NCBI GenBank assembly: GCA_017436305.1
Contig: JAFSDJ010000092.1
Coordinates: 1-42,710, forward strand
Length of the DNA stretch: 42,710 nucleotides
Direction: 5' to 3'
Origin: Lachnospiraceae bacterium
Lineage (GTDB): Bacteria; Bacillota; Clostridia; Lachnospirales; Lachnospiraceae
Shown: positions 1-9,014 of the stretch, in pieces
Position numbering within the stretch: position 1 is the first letter of the stretch
Layout: each line of letters starts with the position of its first letter
Notes under the pieces: generated by a model
Told to the model about the DNA's origin: nothing
The model's database searches: none
Seen by the model: only the letters and a program-made list of their open reading frames with translations
Program-made: the position numbers and the translations under genes

Positions 1-387
1 ATAGTGCGAACTATTTTAAAACTATTATTCAACAGAGATTTTATGAGGCGCTTATGAGAGCACAAATATTTGCTTCTTATAAGATTGGCTAAAATAACCA
101 CCTATTGATAAAGTGTGGATAGTTCGATATTTGATTTGGAAGGTACGTATTTCTAAGATAAAAGAAGTTATTCAAAAGAATAATTAGTGGAAATAGATTA
201 TGAATTTGTACAAAAGAGAATATTGACAGTATCTAAGAAAGAAGATACACTAAAAATAAGCTTTTGTGTATTCTTACCAGTAAATGCATTTTGGAAGATG
301 TTTTTTTGTTAATTATAAACTATAATATATTAAAAACTGTGATGAAAAGTGATAAATATAATATTAGACATATAGGGGGATAGCACG
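1..387. other. Gene-poor left flank with small orphan ORF
   Basis: No recognisable gene lies before the first CDS. A 41-codon ORF with a GTG start runs from 187 to 312 on the + strand. It has no clear ribosome binding site and no family resemblance, so I do not call it as a gene. The stretch holds a good promoter (223-251) and an inverted repeat (GATACAC at 244-250, GTGTATT at 266-272) that covers its -10. It is AT-rich with scattered stops, consistent with intergenic DNA or the degraded end of a preceding gene outside the window. Confidence 0.5.
223..251 (+). promoter_or_regulatory. Probable sigma-A promoter of the phosphorelay operon
   Basis: TTGACA (223-228), a 17-bp spacer and TACACT (246-251). 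The -10 lies inside an inverted repeat (244-250 and 266-272), which could be an operator or a hairpin at the very 5' end of the transcript. The leader to the first CDS would be about 130 nt. AT-rich TATAAT matches also occur nearer the gene (321-326, 357-362), but without a good -35. Confidence 0.5.
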
Positions 388-1197
388 ATGAGATATAAGA
401 CTTTGCTAATAGGAGAAAATAATGCTATTATTGATGATTTCTTTTTCCAAATGTCCGGGCATTTTGATATTATGACAACATCAAATCGTAATGATGACAT
501 TATAAATCATTTAGAAGTTTTTCAGCCGGATATTTTAATATATTGCATGAATGCAGATTCCAAAAAAGATTTTAACAGAATGTATTTCCTAAAAGAAAAG
601 CTAAAGAAAAAAGGGATTCTATTAGGTGTTATTGGAACAAAAGAGATTTGCAGGGAATTTGAAAAAATTGCATTCGATGCAGCTGATATTATGTTAGAAA
701 CACCTTTAACAGCCAATACGATAATGACTGAAATAAGAGTCTTTATTAGAAAAAAGAAAAGCGAGCAGACAGAGAAAGAGGAAGAACAGAAGCTTATAGA
801 AGAAAAAGAGGAAAATGTTACAGAAATACAAAAGAAGCACATATTGGTCATTGATGACGATCCAATGATGCTCAAACTGGTAAATGAACAGCTTCACGAA
901 AGATATAATGTGGCAACAGCCATTTCAGGAAAGCTTGCACTTACCTTTTTGGAAAAGAAACATACAGATTTGATTTTATTAGATTATGAAATGCCTGTAA
1001 ACAACGGTGCAGAAGTGTTGAAAAAGCTTCGGGCCAATCCGGCAACTAAAGACATACCGGTAGTATTTTTAACAGGTGTATCTAATCGTAGTACAATTCA
1101 GGAAGTACTTGCCATGAAACCACAGGGATACCTACTAAAGCCAATTGATAGTGAGAACCTGTTTAAAGTTATTATGGACGTTTTAGGGAAAAAATAA
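388..1197 (+). CDS. Double-receiver response regulator without output domain
   Basis: A 269-residue protein with two receiver-like folds joined by a Glu/Lys-rich coiled linker (about residues 125-150). The N-terminal unit (about 1-122) has the receiver pattern but lacks the acidic pocket and a convincing phosphoacceptor, so it is probably a pseudo-receiver. The C-terminal unit (about 151-269) is a complete receiver: IDDDP acidic pocket, phosphoacceptor Asp199 in LLDYEMP, Thr in FLTG and Lys in the LLKPI motif. There is no DNA-binding or enzymatic output domain, so it likely acts by protein contact or as a phosphate shuttle (inference). It is the first gene of the cluster, 134 bp upstream of two hybrid kinases that each end in an HPt domain, which makes it a natural partner of their phosphorelay. 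The start follows a GGGGG-type ribosome binding site. Confidence 0.85.
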   Translation: MRYKTLLIGENNAIIDDFFFQMSGHFDIMTTSNRNDDIINHLEVFQPDILIYCMNADSKKDFNRMYFLKEKLKKKGILLGVIGTKEICREFEKIAFDAADIMLETPLTANTIMTEIRVFIRKKKSEQTEKEEEQKLIEEKEENVTEIQKKHILVIDDDPMMLKLVNEQLHERYNVATAISGKLALTFLEKKHTDLILLDYEMPVNNGAEVLKKLRANPATKDIPVVFLTGVSNRSTIQEVLAMKPQGYLLKPIDSENLFKVIMDVLGKK

Positions 1198-1212
1198 TTA
1201 TCATTCACACTC

Positions 1213-1262
1213 CAGCCAATCACATGTTGATTGGCTGAATGCAAATATATGGATTTTTGCAT
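1213..1262 (+). repeat. Two tandem hairpins between regulator and kinase genes
   Basis: The first is a perfect 10-bp inverted repeat (CAGCCAATCA 1213-1222, TGATTGGCTG 1228-1237) with a 5-nt loop. The second has 7-bp arms (ATGCAAA 1239-1245, TTTGCAT 1256-1262). Neither is followed by a clean U-tract. They may be a processing or attenuation site that lowers expression of the downstream kinases relative to the receiver protein, or a weak terminator of the first gene. Confidence 0.6.
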
Positions 1263-1331
1263 TGTAAATATTGAAGGTATCCAATAATCAGTTTTTGTGT
1301 AAAAAATAAGGGTAAAAATGGGGGAAAGAGT

Positions 1332-4034
1332 ATGGGTGAAAATTTTAAGAACTTTGTAGAAGAGGAGTTGTATTTAACAGATTTAATTGATGTAGAAACT
1401 TTGCAAAGCATTCAGGATGCATTTTCTAACCTGGTAGGGATTGCTGCCATGACTACGGACGCAAGTGGTAAACCGCTTACGAAAGGGTCCAATTTTTCTG
1501 AGTTTTGTAGTAAGTATAACAGAGGAACAGAAATTGGCGGTGAAAGATGCAGAAAATGCGGAAGAATGGGAGCAGAGGAGGCTTTGCACCAAGGCAGATC
1601 AAAAGTATATGAATGTCATGCAGGACTGTTTGATTTTGCTGCGCCCATTATGGCAGATGGCAAAATGGTAGGCTGCTTTGTAGGGGGACAGGCACTGGAT
1701 AGGGAGCCGGAGCCGGAAAAGTTTTACAAAATAGCCGGGGAGTTGGGAGTAGATCCAAAGGAATATTATGAAGCAGCAAAAAAGGTAACCATTATGCCTA
1801 AGGAAGAAATTGATAAGGCTGCAGATTTTTTATATGCCATAGCCAATGTTTTATCAACAATGGCTTATAGCAAATATCTTACATATGAGGCAAACAAAGA
1901 GATTAAGAAGGTTTCTGATATGAAGTCAGATTTTCTAGCTAATATGAGTCATGAAATCAGAACACCAATGAATGCAGTAATAGGTATGGCCGAAATGGCA
2001 TTGAGAGAAGAACTTACCCCGGTTGCCAGAGATTATATTTGCCAGATTAAAACATCAGGACAAACATTGCTTACCATTATTAATGATTTATTGGATTTTT
2101 CAAAAATTGAATCGGGAAAGATGGATATTATACAGGACGAATATGAGACTATGTCAGCAATACATGACATAGTTGGAATGGTGGCCACAAGATTAAAAGA
2201 TAAGAAAGTGGAACTTATTGTAGATGTAGTTCCTGATATTCCGGAAAAGTTGTATGGTGACATTGTAAGGAATAAGCAAATACTAATTAATCTGGCTAAT
2301 AATGCTACCAAATTTACCAATAGTGGATATATTGCTATCCGTGTAACATATGAAAAATCAGATGAAGATACGGTATTATTGAAAATAGCAGTAGAAGATT
2401 CAGGTATTGGCATTAAAGAAAATGAATTAGACTATTTGTTTGAAACATTTTATCAGGCTGATAGTAAAAGAAACCGTAATATAGAGGGAACAGGCTTAGG
2501 CCTTGCAATAACAAAAAATTTATTAAAGCTGATGAATGGCAATATCCAGGTAAAAAGTATTTACAATCAGGGCAGCACTTTTTCCTATAGTATTCCTCAA
2601 AAAATTGTAGATTCAAAAGCAAGTATACAGATAGAGAATGGGGAAAATTATCACATTTTAACTGTAGGGCTGGAGACTTATGCACAAAAACAGCTTGAAA
2701 AAGATGCAAAGCGCTTAGGCATCAGTTATGAGCGTTTTATTAAAGTTGAAGATATAGATTTAAAAGATGTGGATGAGAACACATTTCTATTTATAGAGCA
2801 TGCATATTTTTCACCGGGTATAGAGAATTTTGTACGTAATACACCACGACTTAACGTGTTTTTGATGGTTGATTATTTTTCAACCATGGAAAGTGATATT
2901 CCTAATTTACGAATAATAAAAAAACCTGTATACGTTCTCAATTTAGTCCATTTACTGAGAAATAAAGAGACAGTTATAGAATTAAATGCACAAAATGAAG
3001 ATAGTTTTGAATTCATAGCACCAACAGCAAAAGTTTTGATTGTTGATGATAATACAGTAAATTTAGTAGTAGCAGAAGGTTTACTAGAGCCTTTAAAAAT
3101 GAAGGTGGATACTGCCACTTCCGGATTAGAGGCTATAGATAAAATATCTTCAGAGTATTATGACCTTATTTTGATGGATCATATGATGCCGGAATTAGAT
3201 GGAGTGGACACAGCACATCTTATCCGGCAACATCATAAAGAGTATGAAAAGGTCCCCATTATTATGCTGACAGCCAATGCGGTAGATGGAACAAAGCAGA
3301 TGTTCTTGCAGGAAGGGCTAAATGACTTTGTACCAAAACCAATTGAGGTAAAAGTACTTGTGTCTGCCATTGCCCGATGGCTTCCGGGCGAAAAGGTTCA
3401 AAAGACCAAAGTTTTTTATAAAAATCCGGATAATTTAAAGGAAGAGACAATAATTATTGGGGATTTAGATGTCCAAACAGCTATAAAAAGGCTGGGAAGT
3501 AAAAAACTCTTCTGGACAGTACTAAAAAAATACTTTAAGTCTATTGATAAAAAATCAGAAGCCATACGGAGAGCTTGGGAACAGTCTGACTGGGAGCAGT
3601 ATATAACAGAAGTTCACGCATTAAAGAGCACTTCAAAGCAAATTGGTGCCGATACATTATCCGATTTAGCCAAAAGGCTTGAATTTGCCGGTAAAGCAGG
3701 AGAGTTTGAAATAATAAAAGAAGAAACTGCAAAATTATTAAAAGAATATTCAAAGTATTCTATTATTTTAGAACCCTATTTTAAGGAAGTAGAAAAGACA
3801 GAGTGTGAAAAAGAAGAAATCGAAAACGAATTTTTGGTTAACAGCATTTCTAATATGGAACAGGCTATAGAAAGTTTAAATATGATTCAGATGGAAAAAT
3901 TACTGGAAGATTTAATGAAATACAAAATGTGTAAAAGAGATGAAGAATATGTTTGCCAATTAAATGCAGCAGTAGATGCCTATGATGCAGATACATGTGA
4001 GAGTATTCTGGCAGAATGGAAAAAGAGAATATAG
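1332..4034 (+). CDS. PocR-domain hybrid histidine kinase with REC and HPt
   Basis: A cytoplasmic 900-residue hybrid sensor kinase with no membrane segment. In order: a PocR-type sensory domain (about 10-180, with Cys-rich segment ERCRKCGRMG and YECHAGL), a DHp domain with His207 in MSHEIRTPMN, HATPase with N-box (about 314-330) and G-box EGTGLGLAITK (about 386), a degenerate receiver-like segment (about 435-560), a full receiver (about 566-685, Asp616 in LMDHMMPELDG, Lys in VPKPIE), and an HPt domain (His762 in EVHALKSTSKQIG), then a coiled tail. PocR domains are known as small-molecule sensors; the ligand here cannot be told. The complete His-Asp-His chain implies a phosphorelay whose final acceptor is another protein, plausibly the double-receiver protein upstream. 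The next gene follows after 27 bp and is a paralogue from the DHp domain onward. Confidence 0.9.
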   Translation: MGENFKNFVEEELYLTDLIDVETLQSIQDAFSNLVGIAAMTTDASGKPLTKGSNFSEFCSKYNRGTEIGGERCRKCGRMGAEEALHQGRSKVYECHAGLFDFAAPIMADGKMVGCFVGGQALDREPEPEKFYKIAGELGVDPKEYYEAAKKVTIMPKEEIDKAADFLYAIANVLSTMAYSKYLTYEANKEIKKVSDMKSDFLANMSHEIRTPMNAVIGMAEMALREELTPVARDYICQIKTSGQTLLTIINDLLDFSKIESGKMDIIQDEYETMSAIHDIVGMVATRLKDKKVELIVDVVPDIPEKLYGDIVRNKQILINLANNATKFTNSGYIAIRVTYEKSDEDTVLLKIAVEDSGIGIKENELDYLFETFYQADSKRNRNIEGTGLGLAITKNLLKLMNGNIQVKSIYNQGSTFSYSIPQKIVDSKASIQIENGENYHILTVGLETYAQKQLEKDAKRLGISYERFIKVEDIDLKDVDENTFLFIEHAYFSPGIENFVRNTPRLNVFLMVDYFSTMESDIPNLRIIKKPVYVLNLVHLLRNKETVIELNAQNEDSFEFIAPTAKVLIVDDNTVNLVVAEGLLEPLKMKVDTATSGLEAIDKISSEYYDLILMDHMMPELDGVDTAHLIRQHHKEYEKVPIIMLTANAVDGTKQMFLQEGLNDFVPKPIEVKVLVSAIARWLPGEKVQKTKVFYKNPDNLKEETIIIGDLDVQTAIKRLGSKKLFWTVLKKYFKSIDKKSEAIRRAWEQSDWEQYITEVHALKSTSKQIGADTLSDLAKRLEFAGKAGEFEIIKEETAKLLKEYSKYSIILEPYFKEVEKTECEKEEIENEFLVNSISNMEQAIESLNMIQMEKLLEDLMKYKMCKRDEEYVCQLNAAVDAYDADTCESILAEWKKRI

Positions 4035-4061
4035 GCAAAGGCAGAGAAAGGGGGAATTTTT

Positions 4062-7000
4062 ATGACAGAAAAAAAGGAACACCCATTTTATGAATGTGTC
4101 AATATGGTATTAAGACCATCGGATTTTGGATACAAAAATAATGTGCTGATAGTAAAGCACAATAATGCGTTTATAAAAAGAGAGGATATGGGCGATAACC
4201 CATATTATTCTTATAAAAAATCAAAAATCAGAAAACCTTATGAGCCTTTTTTAGACATTATTAAAGAGTATGTAGTGGAAAAAACTGCACATTGTAAAGG
4301 CTTTTCTTTGGATAGCTTCTTAGAAAAGGCAAAGGTATATCCGCTACACAAGGAAATATTTAAGAGATATTTTACGGGCCAGATTTGTGAAAGACAGGAA
4401 GAATTGCTACTTGGGGAATATAAATATGAAAAGGATAAGATGAAAAAGGCAATCGTAAATATGTATTCAGAAATTGCCAAAGAAAAAGAAGGCTGTCTTA
4501 TTTTAGATGAAATTAATCTGGCCAGCAATTTTGTAATATGGATGATGGAAGAAATATCCAAAAATCCCGAATATTTTCATATAAAAGTAATTGGCATTTA
4601 TAATGAAGCAGGAGAAGAACTTCCTTTTGCAAGTGATATTTTAAGGGAGTTCATTCATAGATGCGAGGAGGAAGCTTTAGTATATTACTGGCTTTTTGAA
4701 GAAGAAGTGGATATATTAAGTCAGCAAAAAGAGCCGGAAGCAGATATTTTTGAAATCATAAAGAACATAAAAAATATGTGTGTTTTGTTAGAAGAGGAAC
4801 CTGCAGCTTATTATGCAAGGTATTTAAATGAACAAATAGAAAAGTATAAAATCAACCTGAATCCCATATATAAAATGGTTTTACTTAAGGTAGACTATCA
4901 AATCAGTATGATGAGGGAAGAATTTGCATATGCATTGTATTTATGTAATCAGATGGAAAAACTGGCAAAAAATGAGCATATTTTTTCCTATGAGGAAAGG
5001 TTTGAAATTTTAGCATCAAAAACGTTAGTACATATGTATAGTGGAAATATTACCCAGCAAAAAGAAAATATAAAGGCATGCAGAGAAATTCTGGAAGAGA
5101 GAAAAGATGATAAGCTGCTTTTCAAAATAATGCTTATTGAAAATATGGCAAAGTATAACGGGTGGAGAAATCTTTGGATTTCTGAAAACGATACAGAGGT
5201 GTCAAATTTTTTAATAGAAAAATGCCTGGAATATAAGTACATAAATCACCTGGCACACATTTTTGTTTATTCATTTGGAAGTGATTATCATAAATTTTCA
5301 ACAATAGAAGGATTAGAGGAAAAATTACCGGAATTTTATAAAGGTATTGTATTGGGTGAACGTTTACAAAATGAACAGTTTTTAATTGAAGCATACCAAA
5401 AAAATATTATGCTTGCTTCTATACACGGTCAATTTCAGGTTAGCATTTATTTTTACAAAAAGAGTCTGGAAGTAGTAAAAAACAGTAAAAATGAAATAGG
5501 AGAAGCGGGAATTTATAATGGTTTAGGTTATAGTAATTGTGGAATTGAAAGTTACAAAAAAGCAAATGATTATTATAATAAAGCTTTAATTATATATTAC
5601 AAATACCAAATGCCGGATGAAATTGTAGAAACACTTTATAATCTTGGAATTAATGCTACGCTGGCCGGGGAGTATAAAAATGCAAGTCGTTATTTGATGG
5701 AAGCAGATAACATTCTTGGGGTTTTAAAGAAAAGCACCTTGAAAACCTGTGATATTGCTAAACTGTTTGGATTAATTGCATTAGTTAATTTCAGACAAAA
5801 GGCACCCTATCATACCCGTTTATATTTAAACAAATCCAAACAATATCTGGGACATATTCTGGATAAGGAGGACGAAGAAAAAATATATATCGCAGATGAT
5901 AGTATGTTTTTACAGTATTTTGTCTCCGGATTAATAAAACAGCAGGAGAAAAATTATGAAGAGGCAATGAAATGCTTTAAAAAAGCAAAATTTTACATGA
6001 AGCGTTCCACTGGAAGTATGTTTTTTAATTATTCAGAATTTATATTTGATTACTACCAGTTGTTGATGCAGTTAAACAGAGAAGCAGAAGCACAGGAGGC
6101 TATGACAGAATTTAGGCAATTTTGTGAGGAAAATCATTATTTTTACCGTCTGCATAAAATCAGTGAATTTTTAGGGGCAGTTGTTCAGTCCAATGAGTCA
6201 AAGGCTCCACAAATGATATTAGAAAAAATTACACTGGAAGACATCTCTAAATTAATGAAAATAAAAGCTGTTGAAAAAGAGAAGCAGTCACTGGTAAATG
6301 CAATCCGTTTCTTTAGCATAATTCAAAAAATCACAAGTCATATGACCAGAACCATAAAAGAAGAAGTTGCAGATATGATACCATTATTTAAAAATAATTT
6401 TGCTATAGATGATGTATTTTTAATACGCTGTATGGAAAATGAAAATGAAGTGGTATATAGTGATTTAGAAAATGAAATATCAAAAGAAAATATTGAATTT
6501 CTGGTAGATTATTTTAAAGCAACACAGGAAGGATTTGTTGTTTCACAGGATGGAATGCTACACAATGAGTATAAAAGAGTACTTTCCTGTTTTAGTGCAA
6601 GTCCTATATTATCTTTTGTGGCTGTTCCAATATTTGAAAATGAGCAGTTATACACTATTTTTATTGCCTATATTGAAATTAAAAACAATTGGTCGCCTTC
6701 AAAGGAAAAAAATATACTGGAAGAAAGAGATTTGGAGATATTTACATACATATTCAGAAAAATTTCCGATGCTATAGCAAAATTAGAGGCGAAAAACCAG
6801 TTAATAAAAGCTAATGATACAATGCGAGAGCAGATGCAGCATGTTTTGGAATTAAAAACCGAAGCTGAAGTTGCAAATATATCAAAATCTAATTTTTTGG
6901 CTAATATGAGTCATGAAATCAGAACACCAATGAATGCCATTATAGGTATGGCAGAAATTGCATTGCAGGGAGAATTAGGGACAGAGCAGCGCAAGAATAT

Positions 7001-8996
7001 TGAACAAATTTATTCTTCCGGAAAAACCTTATTGTCTATTATTAATGATATTTTAGATTTTTCTAAAATTGAATCAGGAAAGATGGACATTAACGTGGAA
7101 AAATATCAGCCATTGTCTATAATTCATGATATTGTAAATATAATTAATACCCGTATTGGTGATAAGAATCTGGAGTTTGTTGTTGACGTTGTTCCGGATC
7201 TTCCCTATGAATTGTTAGGAGACAGTATCCGAATTAAGCAGATTATTATTAATCTTGTTAATAACGCGGTTAAGTTTACAAAACAGGGAATGGTTAAGCT
7301 GAAAATTGCTTATGAGTACATAAATGATGAAAAAATACAGTTAAAAATCCATGTAAAGGATACTGGAATAGGAATAAAAAAACAGGATATAGGAAAGCTG
7401 TTTCAGGCCTTTCAACAGGTAGATAGTAAAAGAAATCGTAACATTGAAGGTACAGGTCTCGGACTTGCTATTACAAAGCAGTTATTAGCCTTAATGGGTG
7501 GAGAGATTAATGTAAAAAGTGAATATGGGCATGGTACCTGCTTTTCATGCTGTCTCCCACAAACAATTGTGACAAAGAAAGAAATGCCTGATATTTCTAA
7601 TATGGAGCAAATAAAAGCCGGAATTTTCATTGATAATTTTTATACGAAAAAGCAGTTAAAAACAGATATGAAAAGACTGGGAGTGAATTGTCAGGAAATA
7701 TTATCGCCAGAGGAACTTCTCGAGCTTATAAGAAACCAAATAGAGTATATTTTTATTGAAGAAAAGCATTGTACAGATAATATTCTTAATATATTGGAAA
7801 AATCTCCGGATACTAAGGGCGTATTACTAACAAACAATTATATTACGGAGAAATATGCTATTAGTAATTTAATTACTGTAAAAAAACCCATATGCTCATT
7901 GGAATTAGAAAAGATATTCAACCATGAGGACGTATATGGAACAAATTCAGAAATTGGGGAAAATGCCTTAGATTTTATTGCACCGGAGGCAGAGATTCTT
8001 ATTGTAGATGACAATTCCATTAATTTAAGGGTAGCAGAAGGCTTGTTAAAATCATTGCAGGTAAAAATTGATACGGCATGTAGCGGAAAAGAAGCAATTG
8101 ATAAAATATCAAAAAAGAAATACGATATGGTATTTATGGACCACATGATGCCGGAGTTAGATGGTGTAGAAACCACACATATTATCAGACGTTTTCATGA
8201 AGAGTATAGTGAGGTACCTATTATTGCACTTACTGCCAATGCAGTATCAGGAACAAAAGAAATGTTTCTTAGTGAAGGAATGAATGATTTTGTTGCAAAA
8301 CCAATTGAAATGAAAATTATTGTTTCAAAAATAAGACAGTGGCTGCCGGCAGAAAAAATAAAAAAAGCACAAAGTGGCGGAAATACCCAAGAACAGGTAA
8401 CTAACAGTAATATTCAGATTGAAGGCTTGGATGTGCAGTATGCATTAAGCCTTGTAGGTGAAGAAAAGTTGTTCTGGCTTGTATTAAAGGAATATTATCA
8501 AGCCATAGAAAAGAAAAAAGAACTTATTCATAAGTATGAACAGATGGAGGAATGGAAGGCATATACAGTAGAGGTACATGCTTTAAAGAGTGCTTCCAGA
8601 CAAATCGGTGCTTTAGAATTAGCCGGAGAAGCAGAAAGAATGGAGAAGGCAGGAAAAGAAGCAGATGGAGAGCTGATACATAAATGTACGCCGGATTTAT
8701 TGACCCTGTATGAAAACTATCAAAGCATATTAGCTCCGTTTTTTGAACAGAAGCAGGACAAAGATACAGAAAAAGAGATTATTTCTTTGGAGAAATTAAA
8801 ACAATTGTTTGAAGAATTGCGGGAAGCTTTAGACTCACTGGATATGGATGGCATGGAAAGAGTTATGAAAAAAATGGATGAATACCAATATCCGGAGGAA
8901 CAAAAGAATATGTATGACCAGCTAAAAAGTGCAGTAGAGCAGATTGATTCAGAAACCAGCGAAGGTATTTTGCAATTGTGGGAAAAGAAGTTATAA
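4062..8996 (+). CDS. Giant AAA/TPR/GAF hybrid histidine kinase with REC and HPt
   Basis: A 1644-residue cytoplasmic sensor kinase. The N-terminus (about 1-235) resembles the AAA_16/STAND ATPase of TPR-containing regulators: PYEPFLDIIKEY near residue 60 and a Walker-B-like CLILDEINLAS near 145-155. No Walker A P-loop is visible, so it is probably a dead or ligand-only NTPase fold. TPR-like helices fill about 240-700, a GAF-like domain about 740-905, then a coiled coil. The kinase core follows: His951 in MSHEIRTPMN, HATPase with GTGLGLAITK, a pseudo-receiver, a receiver with Asp1360 in FMDHMMPELDG, and HPt with His1506 in EVHALKSASRQIG. This half is closely related to that of the preceding gene, and the H-box DNA is almost identical, indicating duplication with exchange of sensor modules. 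The start has an AAGGGGG ribosome binding site. The ATPase gene follows after 18 bp. Confidence 0.88.
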   Translation: MTEKKEHPFYECVNMVLRPSDFGYKNNVLIVKHNNAFIKREDMGDNPYYSYKKSKIRKPYEPFLDIIKEYVVEKTAHCKGFSLDSFLEKAKVYPLHKEIFKRYFTGQICERQEELLLGEYKYEKDKMKKAIVNMYSEIAKEKEGCLILDEINLASNFVIWMMEEISKNPEYFHIKVIGIYNEAGEELPFASDILREFIHRCEEEALVYYWLFEEEVDILSQQKEPEADIFEIIKNIKNMCVLLEEEPAAYYARYLNEQIEKYKINLNPIYKMVLLKVDYQISMMREEFAYALYLCNQMEKLAKNEHIFSYEERFEILASKTLVHMYSGNITQQKENIKACREILEERKDDKLLFKIMLIENMAKYNGWRNLWISENDTEVSNFLIEKCLEYKYINHLAHIFVYSFGSDYHKFSTIEGLEEKLPEFYKGIVLGERLQNEQFLIEAYQKNIMLASIHGQFQVSIYFYKKSLEVVKNSKNEIGEAGIYNGLGYSNCGIESYKKANDYYNKALIIYYKYQMPDEIVETLYNLGINATLAGEYKNASRYLMEADNILGVLKKSTLKTCDIAKLFGLIALVNFRQKAPYHTRLYLNKSKQYLGHILDKEDEEKIYIADDSMFLQYFVSGLIKQQEKNYEEAMKCFKKAKFYMKRSTGSMFFNYSEFIFDYYQLLMQLNREAEAQEAMTEFRQFCEENHYFYRLHKISEFLGAVVQSNESKAPQMILEKITLEDISKLMKIKAVEKEKQSLVNAIRFFSIIQKITSHMTRTIKEEVADMIPLFKNNFAIDDVFLIRCMENENEVVYSDLENEISKENIEFLVDYFKATQEGFVVSQDGMLHNEYKRVLSCFSASPILSFVAVPIFENEQLYTIFIAYIEIKNNWSPSKEKNILEERDLEIFTYIFRKISDAIAKLEAKNQLIKANDTMREQMQHVLELKTEAEVANISKSNFLANMSHEIRTPMNAIIGMAEIALQGELGTEQRKNIEQIYSSGKTLLSIINDILDFSKIESGKMDINVEKYQPLSIIHDIVNIINTRIGDKNLEFVVDVVPDLPYELLGDSIRIKQIIINLVNNAVKFTKQGMVKLKIAYEYINDEKIQLKIHVKDTGIGIKKQDIGKLFQAFQQVDSKRNRNIEGTGLGLAITKQLLALMGGEINVKSEYGHGTCFSCCLPQTIVTKKEMPDISNMEQIKAGIFIDNFYTKKQLKTDMKRLGVNCQEILSPEELLELIRNQIEYIFIEEKHCTDNILNILEKSPDTKGVLLTNNYITEKYAISNLITVKKPICSLELEKIFNHEDVYGTNSEIGENALDFIAPEAEILIVDDNSINLRVAEGLLKSLQVKIDTACSGKEAIDKISKKKYDMVFMDHMMPELDGVETTHIIRRFHEEYSEVPIIALTANAVSGTKEMFLSEGMNDFVAKPIEMKIIVSKIRQWLPAEKIKKAQSGGNTQEQVTNSNIQIEGLDVQYALSLVGEEKLFWLVLKEYYQAIEKKKELIHKYEQMEEWKAYTVEVHALKSASRQIGALELAGEAERMEKAGKEADGELIHKCTPDLLTLYENYQSILAPFFEQKQDKDTEKEIISLEKLKQLFEELREALDSLDMDGMERVMKKMDEYQYPEEQKNMYDQLKSAVEQIDSETSEGILQLWEKKL

Positions 8997-9014
8997 GACA
9001 CTTTTGGAGGTATT

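Noticed and set aside
187-312. 41-codon GTG-initiated ORF upstream of the first gene
   Set aside because: No ribosome binding site, no family pattern, and the promoter of the next operon lies inside it.
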